Shown piece after piece: positions 46,414 to 57,106 of a stretch of DNA of 64,000 nt (position 1 is its first letter; each line of letters opens with the position of its first letter). The DNA is taken from NCBI GenBank assembly GCA_024649995.1, contig JANKMX010000001.1, positions 28,441-92,440 on the forward strand, written 5' to 3'. The DNA comes from Gudongella sp. GTDB taxonomy: Bacteria; Bacillota; Clostridia; Tissierellales; Tissierellaceae. Position numbers and translations under genes: made by a program. A model generated the notes under the pieces. The model saw nothing but the letters and a program-made list of their open reading frames with translations, had not been told where the DNA came from and searched no databases.

Positions 46414-47623
46414 GGAGGAATCGAGAAATGGGAAAAGCTAAGTTTGAAAGAACGAAACCACATGTTAACGTAGGAACAATCGGTCACGTAGACCACGGTA
46501 AGACAACTCTAACGGCAGCGATAACATTTGTACTGAACAAGAGATTCGGTTCAGGAGAATTCGTAAGCTATGACAACATAGACAAGGCACCAGAGGAGAG
46601 AGAAAGAGGAATCACAATCTCAACAGCACACGTTGAGTACGAAACAGATGCAAGACACTACGCACACGTAGACTGCCCAGGCCATGCTGACTATGTAAAG
46701 AACATGATCACAGGAGCAGCACAGATGGACGGAGCAATCCTAGTAGTAAGTGCAGCAGACGGTCCAATGCCACAGACAAGAGAGCACATTCTGCTTTCAA
46801 GGCAGGTAGGGGTACCTAAGATAGTAGTATTCCTAAACAAAGAGGACATGGTAGACGATCCAGAACTGATCGAGCTTGTAGAGATGGAAGTAAGAGAGCT
46901 TCTAAGCGAATATGAATTCGACGGAGACAACACTCCAATAGTAGTGGGATCAGCCCTTAAGGCACTTGAAGATCCAGACGGCCCATGGGGAGACAAGATA
47001 GTTGCTCTAATGAAAGAAGTAGACGAGTACATCCCACAGCCAGAGAGAGACATAGAGAAGCCATTCCTAATGCCGGTTGAGGACGTATTCTCAATCACAG
47101 GTAGAGGAACAGTAGCAACAGGAAGAGTAGAAAGAGGAATCGTAAAGACTGGAGACAACGTAGAGATAGTTGGACTTACAGAAGAAGCGAGAACAGTAGT
47201 AGTAACAGGAGTAGAGATGTTCAGAAAGCTTCTTGACGAGGCGCAGGCAGGAGACAACATCGGAGTACTGCTAAGGGGAGTACAGAGAACTGAAATCGAA
47301 AGAGGTCAGGTACTTGCAAAGCCAGGATCAATCAAGCCACATACAAAGTTTGATTCAGAGGTATACGTACTGAGCAAGGAAGAGGGAGGAAGACACACAC
47401 CATTCTTCAACGGCTACAGACCACAGTTCTACTTCAGGACAACAGACGTAACAGGAGACATCCAGCTTGAGGAAGGCATCGAAATGGTAATGCCAGGGGA
47501 CAATGCAAGATTCTCAATTGAACTGATCACACCAATCGCGATGGAAGAGGGACTAAGATTCGCCATCAGAGAAGGTGGAAGAACAGTAGGAGCAGGCGTT
47601 GTAACAAAGGTTTACGAATAAGA
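46414..47623. repeat. tuf repeat, copy 2 (identical to 30578-31787)
   Basis: The second copy of a 1,210-base identical direct repeat 15,836 bases downstream of the first. It covers the ribosome binding site, the whole gene and two bases after the stop. Confidence 0.9.
46428..47621 (+). CDS. tuf: elongation factor Tu, copy 2
   Basis: Identical in DNA and protein to copy 1 (397 residues, [14 protein letters not shown] and DCPGHADYV motifs). This copy is in the usual str-operon position, 25 bases after fusA, and ends at a strong terminator, so its expression is tied to rpsL-rpsG-fusA. Synonymous sites match copy 1 throughout, which points to gene conversion between the two. Confidence 0.98.
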   Translation: MGKAKFERTKPHVNVGTIGHVDHGKTTLTAAITFVLNKRFGSGEFVSYDNIDKAPEERERGITISTAHVEYETDARHYAHVDCPGHADYVKNMITGAAQMDGAILVVSAADGPMPQTREHILLSRQVGVPKIVVFLNKEDMVDDPELIELVEMEVRELLSEYEFDGDNTPIVVGSALKALEDPDGPWGDKIVALMKEVDEYIPQPERDIEKPFLMPVEDVFSITGRGTVATGRVERGIVKTGDNVEIVGLTEEARTVVVTGVEMFRKLLDEAQAGDNIGVLLRGVQRTEIERGQVLAKPGSIKPHTKFDSEVYVLSKEEGGRHTPFFNGYRPQFYFRTTDVTGDIQLEEGIEMVMPGDNARFSIELITPIAMEEGLRFAIREGGRTVGAGVVTKVYE

Positions 47624-47644
47624 TTCAGCTGACATAAGGTACGG

Positions 47645-47680
47645 CACTTTAAAGAAGGAGTTTTCTCCTTCTTTTAGTGT
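47645..47680 (+). terminator. terminator of the str operon
   Basis: AAAGAAGGAG (47651-47660) and CTCCTTCTTT (47665-47674) form a perfect stem with a TTTT loop; CACT/AGTG can extend it. It is followed by TTAGTGTCG rather than a long T run. Confidence 0.8.
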
Positions 47681-47735
47681 CGTAATAAACCTTGTGAACA
47701 ATATGGGGAAATCTTATGAATATGGTAAAAAAAAC

Positions 47736-47769
47736 TTGTATTTTGGTTATATATGGTGTAAACTATACT
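47736..47769 (+). promoter_or_regulatory. promoter of the S10-spc-alpha supercluster
   Basis: TTGTAT (47736-47741), a 17-base spacer and TAAACT (47759-47764, with TG just before it) is the best pair; TATACT at 47764-47769 is an alternative -10. The same GTGTAAACT box is used at the proS T-box promoter. It lies about 200 bases before rpsJ. Confidence 0.6.
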
Positions 47770-47960
47770 AGTGTTTAAATTTATGACATTGCGATGATGC
47801 AAAAGGTTGCTGCTTAGGGCAGGGAATTTTTGCTGAGAATGTCCGGTTTTAAATCGGGCGGCTGGGATGCTGAGAATATTTTAAAAAAAACAATGAACAC
47901 CCGGGAGGGTGTATCGGTGTCTCGAGTCGCATGTATGGTGTTAACATGCGATAGAAGGAG
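47770..47960 (+). promoter_or_regulatory. long structured leader of the S10 operon
   Basis: This is the main part of the 348-base gap without a gene before rpsJ. It contains a 10-base direct repeat TGCTGAGAAT (47831-47840 and 47868-47877), a stem GTCCGG/TCGGGC between the two, a hairpin ACACCC/GGGTGT (47897-47912) and a perfect 8-bp hairpin TCGCATGT/ACATGCGA (47927-47951) just before the AAGGAGGG site. No open frame of note is present. I cannot assign it to a known leader family. Confidence 0.55.
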
Positions 47961-47969
47961 GGAAATTAC

Positions 47970-48281
47970 ATGTCAAACAAGCAAAAAATTAGAATTAGGT
48001 TGAAAGCGTATGATCATGAGTTATTGGACTCTTCAGCTCAAAGAATAGTTGAGACTGCAAAGAGGACAGGAGCGACTGTATCAGGTCCAGTGCCCTTGCC
48101 GACAGAAAAGGAAATCGTCACTATCCTTAGAGCGGTTCACAAGTACAAGGATTCCAGAGAGCAGTTCGAGCAAAGAACTCACAAGAGACTTATCGACATC
48201 CTCAACCCTAATCAAAAGACGGTTGATTCACTAATGAAGCTGAATCTGCCAGCAGGAGTAGACATAGAGATCAAATTATAA
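47970..48281 (+). CDS. rpsJ: 30S ribosomal protein S10
   Basis: A 103-residue 30S protein that also joins NusB in antitermination. [20 protein letters not shown] and the C-terminal [12 protein letters not shown] are standard. AAGGAGGG precedes ATG 47970. It is the first gene of a transcript that appears to run through rplQ without a terminator. Confidence 0.97.
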   Translation: MSNKQKIRIRLKAYDHELLDSSAQRIVETAKRTGATVSGPVPLPTEKEIVTILRAVHKYKDSREQFEQRTHKRLIDILNPNQKTVDSLMKLNLPAGVDIEIKL

Positions 48282-48330
48282 TAATTTATATGATTGCCCA
48301 GGCAATCCGCTATAAAACGGAGGTGTAACA

Positions 48331-48957
48331 ATGAAAAACATGTTAGGTAGAAAAGTTGGCATGACTCAAATCTTCAAGGAAGATGGCGAGGTAGTACCTG
48401 TTACAGTAATTGAGGCAGGACCACTTTTCGTAGTTCAGAAAAAAACAGTTGAAAAAGACGGATATAACGCAATTCAGGTTGGATTCGGAGAGGTTAAGGA
48501 AAGAAGGGTTACAAAGCCTTTGAAGGGACACTTTGAAAAAGCCAATGTAGCTTACAGAAAATTCCTTAGGGAATTCCACGTTGAGAATCCGGATGAATTT
48601 GAAATAGGACAGGAAATCAAGGCGGACGTATTCGCCGAGGGAGACATGGTTGATGTAACCGGGACTTCCAAGGGTAAGGGAACTGCCGGCGTAATCAAGA
48701 GACACAATTTCTCAAGAGGTAGAGAGACTCACGGATCCAAGCACCACAGAATGCCAGGTGGTATGTCAGCGGGTACTTATCCGGGAAGAGTTTTCAAAGG
48801 CCACAGAATGATGGGTAGAATGGGTAACGAAAGAGTTACGGTTCAAAACCTTGAAGTTGTAAGAATTGATGCAGAAAAGAATCTAATCCTTATAAAGGGA
48901 GCGGTACCTGGACCCAAAAAAGGACTTATCACAATAAAAGAAACTGTAAAGAAGTAA
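48331..48957 (+). CDS. rplC: 50S ribosomal protein L3
   Basis: A 208-residue primary 50S assembly protein. [18 protein letters not shown] at the start and [31 protein letters not shown], split as [16 protein letters not shown] and [15 protein letters not shown], near residue 130 reach toward the peptidyl transferase centre. CGGAGGTG precedes ATG 48331. Confidence 0.97.
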   Translation: MKNMLGRKVGMTQIFKEDGEVVPVTVIEAGPLFVVQKKTVEKDGYNAIQVGFGEVKERRVTKPLKGHFEKANVAYRKFLREFHVENPDEFEIGQEIKADVFAEGDMVDVTGTSKGKGTAGVIKRHNFSRGRETHGSKHHRMPGGMSAGTYPGRVFKGHRMMGRMGNERVTVQNLEVVRIDAEKNLILIKGAVPGPKKGLITIKETVKK

Positions 48958-48984
48958 TAATCCAGGCGGAAAGGAGGAAGCGTA

Positions 48985-49608
48985 ATGCCTAAAGTTAATG
49001 TATATAATATGCTAGGTGAACTAGTTGAAGAAATGGAACTAAGCGATGCTGTATTCGGAGTGGAAGTGAATGAGCACGTAGTATATGAAGTCGTTAAGAA
49101 CCAGCTTGCAAACAAGAGACAAGGTACTCAGTCAGCTAAAACAAGAGCTGAGGTCAGAGGAGGGGGAAGGAAACCCTGGAGACAGAAGGGTACTGGTAGA
49201 GCAAGACAGGGAAGCATCAGGTCACCACAATGGAAAGGTGGAGGAGTTGTATTTGCACCGAAGCCAAGAGATTATAGCTACAGCGTACCTAAGAAGGTAA
49301 GAAGACTGGCTATGAAATCAGCCCTGACTGACAAGCTTCAAAACAACGAGATTATCGTGGTTGATGGAATGAACTTTGACGCTCCAAAGACCAAGGAAAT
49401 GGTAAACATGCTGAACAATCTGAAGGCTGACAAAAAGGCTCTTATCGTAATGGATGAGAAAAACGTAAACGTGATCAGATCAGCTGGAAACATTCCAAAC
49501 GTAGCGACTACTCTTGTTAATACTTTGAATGTTTATGACATATTGAAATACAATTCATTTATAATTACCAAGGAAGCTGTTAAAAAAGTGGAGGAGGTGT
49601 ATGCATAA
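48985..49608 (+). CDS. rplD: 50S ribosomal protein L4
   Basis: A 207-residue protein of the exit tunnel. The tunnel loop [19 protein letters not shown] and [17 protein letters not shown] are present with no visible macrolide-type deletion. In E. coli L4 regulates the S10 operon; the leader there is not conserved here. AAAGGAGGAAG precedes ATG 48985, and it shares one base with rplW. Confidence 0.97.
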   Translation: MPKVNVYNMLGELVEEMELSDAVFGVEVNEHVVYEVVKNQLANKRQGTQSAKTRAEVRGGGRKPWRQKGTGRARQGSIRSPQWKGGGVVFAPKPRDYSYSVPKKVRRLAMKSALTDKLQNNEIIVVDGMNFDAPKTKEMVNMLNNLKADKKALIVMDEKNVNVIRSAGNIPNVATTLVNTLNVYDILKYNSFIITKEAVKKVEEVYA

Positions 49609-49901
49609 TGCGTAATCCACATGACATTATCGTAAAGCCGATAATTACTGAAAAGAGTATGGAAGACATGGCATTTGGGAAATATACTTTTGCTGTAGAC
49701 AAGAGAGCAAACAAGACAGAGGTTAAGAAGGCTGTTGAAAGTATATTCGGAGTGAAGGTAGAAAAAGTCAATACCATGAACTATCTTGGAAAGATGAAGA
49801 GACAAGGTATGCACAGTGGTAGAAGACCAAGCTGGAAAAAAGCAATTGTTAAATTAACAGATGACTCCAAGAAGATAGAATTCTTCGAAGGGATGGAATA
49901 A
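49608..49901 (+). CDS. rplW: 50S ribosomal protein L23
   Basis: A 97-residue protein at the tunnel exit, the docking site for trigger factor and [19 protein letters not shown] and [19 protein letters not shown] are typical. ATG 49608 overlaps the rplD stop (TAATG), with GGAGGTG upstream inside rplD. Confidence 0.97.
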   Translation: MRNPHDIIVKPIITEKSMEDMAFGKYTFAVDKRANKTEVKKAVESIFGVKVEKVNTMNYLGKMKRQGMHSGRRPSWKKAIVKLTDDSKKIEFFEGME

Positions 49902-49927
49902 TAGGAAGATAAAAGGAGGGAAAACCA

Positions 49928-50758
49928 ATGAGTATCAGGAAATTCAAACCTACTTCCCCTGCTAGAAGACAAATGAGTGTTTCAACATTCGAAGAAATCA
50001 CTAAAAAGGAACCAGAAAAATCACTAGTGGTTAGTTTAAATAAAAACAGCGGAAGAAACTCACAAGGTAGAATAACCATCCGTCACAGAGGCGGTGGAGC
50101 AAAGAAGAAGTACAGAATAATAGACTTCAAGAGAAACAAGGACGGAATACCAGGAAAGGTTGCTGCAATAGAATACGATCCAAACAGATCTGCAAACATA
50201 GCCCTGATCCATTACGTGGATGGTGAGAAGAGATACATCCTTGCACCATACAAGATCAAGGTGGGTGATGTTATCGAATCAGGAGAGAATGCAGACATCA
50301 AGATAGGAAACGCACTTCAGTTGAAGCATATCCCAGTTGGTACAACTATACACAACATTGAACTGAAGCCTGGAAAGGGAGCTCAGCTAGTAAGATCAGC
50401 CGGAGCAGAGGCTCAGCTAATGGCGAAAGAGGGCAAATACGCTCAGCTTAAACTGCCATCAGGTGAATTCAGACTGGTTTCAGTGGAATGTAGAGCTACA
50501 ATCGGACAGGTTGGAAACCTTGACCACGAGCTTATAACCATAGGGAAGGCTGGACGTTCAAGACACATGGGAATCAGACCTACTGTTAGAGGTAGTGCCA
50601 TGAACCCTGTAGATCACCCACACGGTGGTGGAGAAGGTAGAGCGCCAATCGGTATGCCAGCACCTTCAACTCCATGGGGCAAGCCTGCGCTTGGATACAA
50701 GACTAGAAAGAAAAACAAGAAATCTGACAAATATATCGTAAGAAGAAGAACAAAATAG
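49928..50758 (+). CDS. rplB: 50S ribosomal protein L2
   Basis: A 276-residue protein needed for subunit joining and peptidyl transfer. [20 protein letters not shown] and the conserved [18 protein letters not shown] histidine loop are intact. The lysine-rich end ([17 protein letters not shown]) is normal. AAAAGGAGGG precedes ATG 49928. Confidence 0.97.
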   Translation: MSIRKFKPTSPARRQMSVSTFEEITKKEPEKSLVVSLNKNSGRNSQGRITIRHRGGGAKKKYRIIDFKRNKDGIPGKVAAIEYDPNRSANIALIHYVDGEKRYILAPYKIKVGDVIESGENADIKIGNALQLKHIPVGTTIHNIELKPGKGAQLVRSAGAEAQLMAKEGKYAQLKLPSGEFRLVSVECRATIGQVGNLDHELITIGKAGRSRHMGIRPTVRGSAMNPVDHPHGGGEGRAPIGMPAPSTPWGKPALGYKTRKKNKKSDKYIVRRRTK

Positions 50759-50782
50759 TACTTCTGAAAGGAGGAAATAAGT

Positions 50783-51070
50783 ATGGGTAGATCCCTTAAG
50801 AAAGGACCATTTATCGATGATCATCTACTTAAGAAAGTAGAGGAGCTAAATAAGAACAATGATAAGAAAGTCATAAAAACCTGGTCACGTCGTTCAACTA
50901 TTTTCCCTCAAATGGTAGGGCATACAATTGCGGTATACGATGGCAGGAAACACGTGCCGGTATATGTTACCGAGGATATGGTAGGACATAAATTAGGAGA
51001 ATTTGTATCAACCAGAACATTCAGAAGTCACATTAACAAGAATGAGAAATCATCTGGTGTAAGAAGATAA
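50783..51070 (+). CDS. rpsS: 30S ribosomal protein S19
   Basis: A 95-residue protein of the 30S head next to S13. [38 protein letters not shown] and [14 protein letters not shown] are standard. AAAGGAGG precedes ATG 50783. Confidence 0.97.
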   Translation: MGRSLKKGPFIDDHLLKKVEELNKNNDKKVIKTWSRRSTIFPQMVGHTIAVYDGRKHVPVYVTEDMVGHKLGEFVSTRTFRSHINKNEKSSGVRR

Positions 51071-51089
51071 GGTGAAGGAGGTAGAATTC

Positions 51090-51425
51090 GTGGAAGCTAA
51101 GGCTATAGCTAAATATGTTAGGATTTCACCATTGAAGGTAAACTTCATATGTGCTGAAATCAGAGGCAAGCAAGTGGATGAAGCTCTTTCAATATTGAAA
51201 TTTACACCAAAAAAAGGTGCAAAGGCTCTTGAGAAGGTGCTAAACTCCGCAGTTGCAAATGCAGAGAACAACTTTAATATGGATAGAGAGAATCTTTATG
51301 TATCAGAGGCATACGCAAACGAAGGTCCAAGGATGAAGAGATACAGACCTAAGGCAAGAGGTATGGCATATCCGATAATAAAGAGAAGCAGTCATATAGG
51401 AGTAGTTGTAAAAGAACTAGACTAG
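51090..51425 (+). CDS. rplV: 50S ribosomal protein L22
   Basis: A 111-residue tunnel-wall protein. [20 protein letters not shown] and the tunnel loop [18 protein letters not shown] are present. The frame opens with GTG at 51072, but that is before the AAGGAGG at 51075-51081; the true start is GTG 51090, eight bases after it. Confidence 0.95.
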   Translation: MEAKAIAKYVRISPLKVNFICAEIRGKQVDEALSILKFTPKKGAKALEKVLNSAVANAENNFNMDRENLYVSEAYANEGPRMKRYRPKARGMAYPIIKRSSHIGVVVKELD

Positions 51426-51442
51426 AAAAGGAGGGATAGTTA

Positions 51443-52117
51443 ATGGGTCAAAAAGTTAACCCACATGGTCTTAGGGTCGGAATCATAAAGGATTGGGATT
51501 CAAAATGGTATGCTGACAAGAAGACCTTCAATGAGTACTTGGTGGAAGATTTCAAAATAAGAGAATATCTGAAAGAGAAATTATATATATCAGGAATATC
51601 AAAAATCGAGATTGAGCGTGCTGCCAGCAAGATCAAGGTATCCATCTTCACTGCAAAGCCAGGAATGGTAATCGGTAGAGGCGGATCAGGAGTTGAGGAG
51701 CTTAGACTTGCTATCGAGAAAATGACTAAGAAGAGCGTGGTTATCAACGTTGAGGAAATCAAGGTTGCTGAGCTTGACGCACAGTTGGTTGCTGAGAACA
51801 TTGCATCACAGCTTGAGAGAAGGGTTACCTTCAGAAGAGCGATGAAGCAGGCGATTCAGAGAACTATGAGATTTGGAGCAAAAGGTATCAAAACACAGGT
51901 GGCAGGAAGACTTGGTGGAGCTGACATGGCCAGAACTGAAGGCTATAGTGAGGGAACAATTCCTCTACAGACACTAAGGGCAGACATTGACTACGGTTTT
52001 GCTGAAGCTATGACAACTTACGGTAAAATTGGCGTTAAGGTATGGCTATACAAAGGAGAAGTACTTCCTACCAAGAAAGTGGATAAAAGCAATAAAAGAG
52101 AAGGATCAGCAAAATAG
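51443..52117 (+). CDS. rpsC: 30S ribosomal protein S3
   Basis: A 224-residue protein at the mRNA entry. [20 protein letters not shown], the KH-domain [15 protein letters not shown] and the C-terminal [20 protein letters not shown] are standard. AAAAGGAGGG precedes ATG 51443. Confidence 0.97.
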   Translation: MGQKVNPHGLRVGIIKDWDSKWYADKKTFNEYLVEDFKIREYLKEKLYISGISKIEIERAASKIKVSIFTAKPGMVIGRGGSGVEELRLAIEKMTKKSVVINVEEIKVAELDAQLVAENIASQLERRVTFRRAMKQAIQRTMRFGAKGIKTQVAGRLGGADMARTEGYSEGTIPLQTLRADIDYGFAEAMTTYGKIGVKVWLYKGEVLPTKKVDKSNKREGSAK

Positions 52118-52147
52118 ATTAACGTCGTAGGAAGGAGGAAAGTTAAT

Positions 52148-52591
52148 ATGTTAATGCCTAAAAGAGTGAAATATAGAAGAGTTCATAGAGGTAGAATGAA
52201 GGGTAAGGCACTCCGTGGAAATTCAATAACATACGGAGAGTTCGGCTTGCAAGCCCTTGAGCCTGTATGGATTACTTCAAATCAAATAGAGTCCGCAAGA
52301 CGTGCTATGACTAGATACGTAAAGAGGGGCGGAAATATCTGGATCAAGGTATTCCCAGATAAGCCAGTAACAGAAAAACCAGCTGAGACTCGTATGGGTT
52401 CAGGTAAAGGTTCACCTGAGTACTGGGTAGCGGTTGTTAAACCAGGCAGAATATTATTTGAAATGGGTGGTGTATCAGAAGAAGATGCAAGAGAAGCGAT
52501 GAGACTTGCAGCTCACAAGCTACCTATCAAAACTAAATTTGTTACACGTGAAGAAACGCAAGATAAGGGTGGTGAAGCTAATGAAAGCTAA
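52148..52591 (+). CDS. rplP: 50S ribosomal protein L16
   Basis: A 147-residue protein near the A site. [39 protein letters not shown] and [19 protein letters not shown] are standard. ATG 52148 follows GAAGGAGG; ATG 52154 is a second choice. It overlaps rpmC by 11 bases. Confidence 0.97.
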   Translation: MLMPKRVKYRRVHRGRMKGKALRGNSITYGEFGLQALEPVWITSNQIESARRAMTRYVKRGGNIWIKVFPDKPVTEKPAETRMGSGKGSPEYWVAVVKPGRILFEMGGVSEEDAREAMRLAAHKLPIKTKFVTREETQDKGGEANES

Positions 52592-52787
52592 AGAAATTCG
52601 CCAAATGTCAGACAAGGAATTGAATAAGGAATTACTGGATCTTAAAGCAGAGCTATTTAACTTGAGATTTCAATTGGCTACAGGTCAGTTAGATAACCCT
52701 ATAAAAATAAGTTCCGTAAGAAAAGATATCGCTCGTGTAAAAACTATCGTTCGAGAAAGAGAATTAAATATAGGGAAGGAGGTTTAA
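52581..52787 (+). CDS. rpmC: 50S ribosomal protein L29
   Basis: A 68-residue two-helix protein at the tunnel exit. [34 protein letters not shown] and the C-terminal [11 protein letters not shown] are standard. The frame is open upstream, but ATG 52581 gives the family length. It overlaps the end of rplP, with AAGGGTGGTG as its ribosome binding site. Confidence 0.95.
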   Translation: MKAKEIRQMSDKELNKELLDLKAELFNLRFQLATGQLDNPIKISSVRKDIARVKTIVRERELNIGKEV

Positions 52788-52793
52788 TCTCTA

Positions 52794-53048
52794 ATGGAAA
52801 GAGGAAATCGTAAGGTTAAAATAGGTACTGTTGTAAGTGATAAGATGGATAAGACAGTTGTTGTTTCAATAGAGACATTTGTAACTCATCCATTATACAA
52901 GAAGCAATTGAAGAGAACTTCAAAGTTCAAGGCTCACGACGAAAACAATGAGTGCGGAGTTGGCGACAAGGTTGAAATCATGGAGACTAGACCACTAAGC
53001 AAGGACAAGAACTGGAGAGTTGTCAGTATTATAGAAAAAGCAAAATAG
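52794..53048 (+). CDS. rpsQ: 30S ribosomal protein S17
   Basis: An 84-residue OB-fold primary 16S binder. [20 protein letters not shown] and [18 protein letters not shown] are standard. AAGGAGG precedes ATG 52794, six bases after rpmC. Confidence 0.97.
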   Translation: MERGNRKVKIGTVVSDKMDKTVVVSIETFVTHPLYKKQLKRTSKFKAHDENNECGVGDKVEIMETRPLSKDKNWRVVSIIEKAK

Positions 53049-53077
53049 GATATATTAGGCGAAGGGAGGTATTCTGA

Positions 53078-53446
53078 ATGATTCAAACGGAAACCCGCAT
53101 GAGAGTAGCTGATAATTCCGGAGCAAAGGAAGTATTGGTTATCAGAGTGCTCGGAGGAACCAACAAGAAGTATGCCAGCATCGGCGATGTTGTTGTTTGT
53201 ACGGTTAAAAGTGCAACACCTGGTGGGGTTGTTAAAAAAGGACAAGTTGTTAAGGCGGTTGTTGTTAGAAGCAAAAAAGGCGTAAGAAGACAAGATGGAT
53301 CATACATCAAATTCGACGACAACGCGGCTGTTATTATAAAAGATGATAAGAATCCAGTAGGAACTCGTATCTTTGGACCTGTAACAAGGGAACTGAGAAG
53401 AGGTAACTACATGAAGATTATATCCTTGGCACCGGAAGTACTATAA
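53078..53446 (+). CDS. rplN: 50S ribosomal protein L14
   Basis: A 122-residue protein at the subunit interface and docking site for Rsf[40 protein letters not shown] and [13 protein letters not shown] are standard. GGGAGGT precedes ATG 53078. Confidence 0.97.
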   Translation: MIQTETRMRVADNSGAKEVLVIRVLGGTNKKYASIGDVVVCTVKSATPGGVVKKGQVVKAVVVRSKKGVRRQDGSYIKFDDNAAVIIKDDKNPVGTRIFGPVTRELRRGNYMKIISLAPEVL

Positions 53447-53461
53447 GAGGAGGTGTATAGT

Positions 53462-53776
53462 ATGAATGTTAAAAATGGAGATACAGTAGTTGTAATTTCA
53501 GGAAAAGACAAAGGCAAGACTGGAAAAGTCATGAAGGTTATGCCTAAAGAAAATAGAGTAATCGTTGAAGGCGTAAACATGTTGACAAAGCACAAGAAAC
53601 CTGCAGGACCTGGAAGACCAGGCGGAATCGTTCAGCTTGAAGGACCTCTTAACAGTTCAAAGGTAATGGTTTACTGCCCTAAGGACAAGCAGGGAGTAAG
53701 AGTGGGCTATCAGGTGAAAAGTGACGGCAGCAAGGTTAGAGTCTGTAAGAAATGCGGAGAAGTTCTAGATAAATAA
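53462..53776 (+). CDS. rplX: 50S ribosomal protein L24
   Basis: A 104-residue KOW-domain protein that starts 50S assembly. VVVISGKDKGKTGKVMKV is the KOW motif, and KPAGPGRPGGIVQLEGPL follows. A C-terminal CKKC pair is typical of the Gram-positive form. GTG 53453 lies in the AGGAGG site, so ATG 53462 is used. Confidence 0.96.
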   Translation: MNVKNGDTVVVISGKDKGKTGKVMKVMPKENRVIVEGVNMLTKHKKPAGPGRPGGIVQLEGPLNSSKVMVYCPKDKQGVRVGYQVKSDGSKVRVCKKCGEVLDK

Positions 53777-53800
53777 TCACATTAGAGAGGAGGTAATGGA

Positions 53801-54343
53801 ATGACTTCCAGATTAAAGGTAAAGTATAATGAAGAAGTTGTAAATGCTTTAATGGAAAAATTCGAATACAGCAGTGTTATGGAAGTTCCCAAACTTGAAA
53901 AAGTTGTTGTGAACATGGGAATCGGAGAAGCGAGAGACAATCCAAAGGCTCTTGAGTCAGCAATAAAGGAGCTTGAAATAATCACTGGCCAGAAGCCACT
54001 TGTTACTCAGGCAAAAAAATCCATAGCTAACTTTAAGCTTAGAGAAGGCATGAAAGTCGGAGCAAAGGTTACCCTTAGGGGAGAGAGAATGTACGACTTT
54101 TTAGATAAATTAATGAACATCGCCCTACCTAGAGTAAGAGACTTTAGAGGTGTTAGCGCCACTTCCTTCGACGGAAGAGGAAACTATGCCATGGGATTGA
54201 AGGAACAGTTAATTTTCCCTGAGATAGAATACGATCAAGTTGATGCAATGAGAGGTATGGACATAGTAATAGTAACCACTGCACAAACAGATGAGGAAGC
54301 AAAAGTGTTCTTGGAAAAAATGGGAATGCCCTTTAAAAAGTAG
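53801..54343 (+). CDS. rplE: 50S ribosomal protein L5
   Basis: A 180-residue 5S rRNA-binding protein of the central protuberance. [38 protein letters not shown] and [19 protein letters not shown] are standard. GAGGAGGT precedes ATG 53801. Confidence 0.97.
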   Translation: MTSRLKVKYNEEVVNALMEKFEYSSVMEVPKLEKVVVNMGIGEARDNPKALESAIKELEIITGQKPLVTQAKKSIANFKLREGMKVGAKVTLRGERMYDFLDKLMNIALPRVRDFRGVSATSFDGRGNYAMGLKEQLIFPEIEYDQVDAMRGMDIVIVTTAQTDEEAKVFLEKMGMPFKK

Positions 54344-54361
54344 ACAAAGGAGGGGGAAATC

Positions 54362-54547
54362 TTGGCAAAGAAATCAATGATCGCTAAACAGAAAAGAAAG
54401 AAAAAGTTTAGCTCACAGGAATATAATAGATGTAAATTATGTGGTAGACCTCACGGCTATCTGAGAAAATATGGCATTTGCCGTATCTGCTTCAGAGAAT
54501 TGGCTTATAAGGGTCAAATACCCGGAGTTAAAAAGGCTAGCTGGTAA
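54362..54547 (+). CDS. rpsZ: 30S ribosomal protein S14 type Z
   Basis: A 61-residue zinc form of S14 with Cys24-Cys27 and Cys40-Cys43 ([20 protein letters not shown]). The start is TTG 54362 with AAGGAGGGGG upstream. It is the housekeeping copy in the spc operon. Confidence 0.96.
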   Translation: MAKKSMIAKQKRKKKFSSQEYNRCKLCGRPHGYLRKYGICRICFRELAYKGQIPGVKKASW

Positions 54548-54576
54548 TCCCAGGATTATGAAAGGAGGTAACAAAC

Positions 54577-54972
54577 ATGATGACAGACCCAATCGCGGAT
54601 ATGTTAACCAGAATTAGAAATGGTAACAACGCTAAACACGATTCAGTTGATGTTCCTGCGTCAAACATAAAGAAAGAAATCGCTCAGATTCTTCTTAACG
54701 AAGGTTTTATCAAGGGATTTGATGTTATAGAGGACGGAAAGCAAGGAATCATAAGAATAGATCTAAAATACGGACAAAACAATGAGAAGGTTATTAGTGG
54801 TATCAAAAGGATATCAAAGCCTGGTCTTAAGGTTTACGTAAAGAACAACGAGATACCTAAGGTACTTGGTGGATTAGGAATTGCTGTACTATCCACATCA
54901 AAAGGAATCATGACAGATAAATCTGCAAGAAATGAAAATGTGGGTGGAGAAGTAATTTGTTACGTTTGGTAA
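54577..54972 (+). CDS. rpsH: 30S ribosomal protein S8
   Basis: A 131-residue protein binding the central domain of 16S r[38 protein letters not shown] and [11 protein letters not shown] (as [16 protein letters not shown]) are standard. AAAGGAGGT precedes ATG 54577; ATG 54580 is equally possible. Confidence 0.97.
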   Translation: MMTDPIADMLTRIRNGNNAKHDSVDVPASNIKKEIAQILLNEGFIKGFDVIEDGKQGIIRIDLKYGQNNEKVISGIKRISKPGLKVYVKNNEIPKVLGGLGIAVLSTSKGIMTDKSARNENVGGEVICYVW

Positions 54973-55007
54973 TAAATTACTAGATTATTGGAACAGGAGG
55001 TGCACTC

Positions 55008-55547
55008 ATGTCAAGAATAGGATTAAAGCCAATCAATCTACCAGCAGGCGTTGAAATCAAAGTAAGTGACAACAACCTGGTAGAGGTAAAGGGACCAAAG
55101 GGACAACTAAGTCAACAAATTGATCCTGAAATGATTATTAAAATAGAGGATGGGGTTCTAAACGTAGAAAGACCATCAGAGCAAAAGAGACACAAGTCCG
55201 TGCACGGATTGTCCAGGACTTTGATTTGGAACATGGTAGAGGGAGTTACTGAAGGCTACCAGAAGTCACTGGATATTGTGGGCACAGGATACAGAGCTGC
55301 TAAGCAAGGAAACAAGCTTGTATTGACGCTTGGATATTCACATCCAATCGAGCTTGAGGATCCAAAGGGTCTTGAGGTGGAGGTTCCTGCACAGAACAAG
55401 ATAATTGTTAAGGGAATCGACAAACAACAGGTTGGAAACTTTGCTGCAAAGATAAGAGACTTTAGAAAGCCTGAGCCATATAAGGGCAAGGGAATCAGAT
55501 ATACTGACGAATACGTTAGACGTAAGGTTGGTAAAACCGGTAAGTAG
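55008..55547 (+). CDS. rplF: 50S ribosomal protein L6
   Basis: A 179-residue two-domain protein near the factor-binding site. [38 protein letters not shown] and [20 protein letters not shown] are standard. ACAGGAGGTG precedes ATG 55008. Confidence 0.97.
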   Translation: MSRIGLKPINLPAGVEIKVSDNNLVEVKGPKGQLSQQIDPEMIIKIEDGVLNVERPSEQKRHKSVHGLSRTLIWNMVEGVTEGYQKSLDIVGTGYRAAKQGNKLVLTLGYSHPIELEDPKGLEVEVPAQNKIIVKGIDKQQVGNFAAKIRDFRKPEPYKGKGIRYTDEYVRRKVGKTGK

Positions 55548-55563
55548 AAGGGAGTGAACAAAC

Positions 55564-55926
55564 GTGCTAAAGAAAATAGATAAGAATAAAACCAGAAAAG
55601 TTAGACACTCAAGAGTAAGGCAAAAAGTTAGTGGCACTCCTGCCAAACCAAGGTTGAACATCTACAGAAGCGGAAGCCATATTTACGCTCAGATCATTGA
55701 TGATGTCGCTGGTAACACATTGGCAGCAGCTTCTACTCTGGATAAGGACCTAAGCCTTACTTCAACTAAGAATAAGGAAGCAGCTAAAGCAGTGGGGATG
55801 GCAATCGGCAAGAAGGCTATTGACAAGGGTATCGAGGAAGTTGTTTTCGACAGAGGCGGCTACCTGTATCACGGAAGGATCAAGGAACTTGCTGACGGAG
55901 CCAGAGAAGCTGGACTTAAATTTTAA
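55564..55926 (+). CDS. rplR: 50S ribosomal protein L18
   Basis: A 120-residue 5S rRNA-binding protein. [35 protein letters not shown] and [20 protein letters not shown] are standard. The start is GTG 55564 with GGGAGTG upstream. Confidence 0.96.
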   Translation: MLKKIDKNKTRKVRHSRVRQKVSGTPAKPRLNIYRSGSHIYAQIIDDVAGNTLAAASTLDKDLSLTSTKNKEAAKAVGMAIGKKAIDKGIEEVVFDRGGYLYHGRIKELADGAREAGLKF

Positions 55927-55943
55927 TAGAAGGAGGGGAATTA

Positions 55944-56450
55944 ATGGAACGCTCATATATTGATGCAAGCGAGTTAGATTTACAAGAGAGAGTTGTTAAT
56001 ATAAATCGTGTAACAAAAGTAGTAAAAGGCGGTAGAAACTTCAGATTCAGCGCATTGGTTGTTGTTGGAGACGGCAATGGTCACGTTGGAGTTGGAATGG
56101 CAAAGGCTCTTGAAGTACCTGAGGCAATCAGAAAAGCGGTTCAGGATGCCAAGAAGCATATCATAGCAGTACCATTGGAAGGAACTACTATCCCTCATGA
56201 GATCACTGGAGTTTATGGAGCAGGTCGAGTATTGATGAAGCCATCAAACGAAGGTACCGGAGTAATTGCAGGCGGAGCTGTTCGTGCCGTATGCGAGCTT
56301 GTTGGAATCAGGGATATCAGAACCAAATCACTTGGAACAAATAACCCAAGAAATGTTGTAAATGCTACAATGGAAGCTCTTAAAGGCCTTAAGCGTGCAG
56401 AAGATGTTGCCAAGTTAAGAGGTAAGACAGTAGAAGAAATACTAGGTTAG
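55944..56450 (+). CDS. rpsE: 30S ribosomal protein S5
   Basis: A 168-residue accuracy protein. [20 protein letters not shown] (spectinomycin loop region), [20 protein letters not shown] and [19 protein letters not shown] are standard, with no visible resistance deletion. AGAAGGAGGGG precedes ATG 55944. Confidence 0.97.
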   Translation: MERSYIDASELDLQERVVNINRVTKVVKGGRNFRFSALVVVGDGNGHVGVGMAKALEVPEAIRKAVQDAKKHIIAVPLEGTTIPHEITGVYGAGRVLMKPSNEGTGVIAGGAVRAVCELVGIRDIRTKSLGTNNPRNVVNATMEALKGLKRAEDVAKLRGKTVEEILG

Positions 56451-56461
56451 GGGGGAGAACA

Positions 56462-56638
56462 ATGACTATGCTTAAAATCAAGTTGGTTAAGAGTCCCATC
56501 GGGAGACCTGAAGCCCACAAAAAAACAGTCAAAGCCCTTGGATTAAGGAAAATCGGACAAGTAGTTGAAAAAAATGATACCCCTCAAATCAGAGGTATGA
56601 TTCATCACATAGACTACATGGTTGAGGTAATAGACTAA
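56462..56638 (+). CDS. rpmD: 50S ribosomal protein L30
   Basis: A 58-residue protein read directly from the gap between rpsE and rplO. It starts [20 protein letters not shown] and continues with [19 protein letters not shown] and ends [20 protein letters not shown] precedes ATG 56462; ATG 56468 is possible. Confidence 0.95.
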   Translation: MTMLKIKLVKSPIGRPEAHKKTVKALGLRKIGQVVEKNDTPQIRGMIHHIDYMVEVID

Positions 56639-56655
56639 TAAAGGAGGTGTACGGA

Positions 56656-57105
56656 TTGAAACTTAATGATTTAAGACCAAATGCTGGAGGAGGATCCAAA
56701 GCCAGAAAAAGACTTGGTAGAGGAATCGGTTCAGGAACTGGCAAGACATCAGGTAAGGGACATAAGGGTCAGAACGCGAGATCAGGTGGAGGAGTAAGAC
56801 CTGGATTCGAGGGTGGCCAGATGCCATTGTTCAGAAGGATGCCAAAGAGAGGATTCACCAACATCTTCCAGACAGTATATGCAATAGTAAATCTTGAAGA
56901 TTTGAATAGATTCGAAGAAAACACCGTTGTTACTCCTGAACTTCTTTTCGAAGAAGGCGTTGTTAAAAAGGGTAAAGCCAAGGATGGAGTAAAGATACTT
57001 GGAGACGGTGAATTGAACGTGAAATTGACAGTACAAGCGCATAAATTTAGCAAATCTGCCGCTGAGAAGATCGAAGCAGCAGGCGGAAAGGTTGAGGTGA
57101 TTTAA
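56656..57105 (+). CDS. rplO: 50S ribosomal protein L15
   Basis: A 149-residue 50S assembly protein. [40 protein letters not shown] and [20 protein letters not shown] are standard. GTG 56647 lies next to the AAAGGAGG; TTG 56656, eight bases later, gives the family N-terminus. Confidence 0.95.
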   Translation: MKLNDLRPNAGGGSKARKRLGRGIGSGTGKTSGKGHKGQNARSGGGVRPGFEGGQMPLFRRMPKRGFTNIFQTVYAIVNLEDLNRFEENTVVTPELLFEEGVVKKGKAKDGVKILGDGELNVKLTVQAHKFSKSAAEKIEAAGGKVEVI

Positions 57106-57106
57106 T

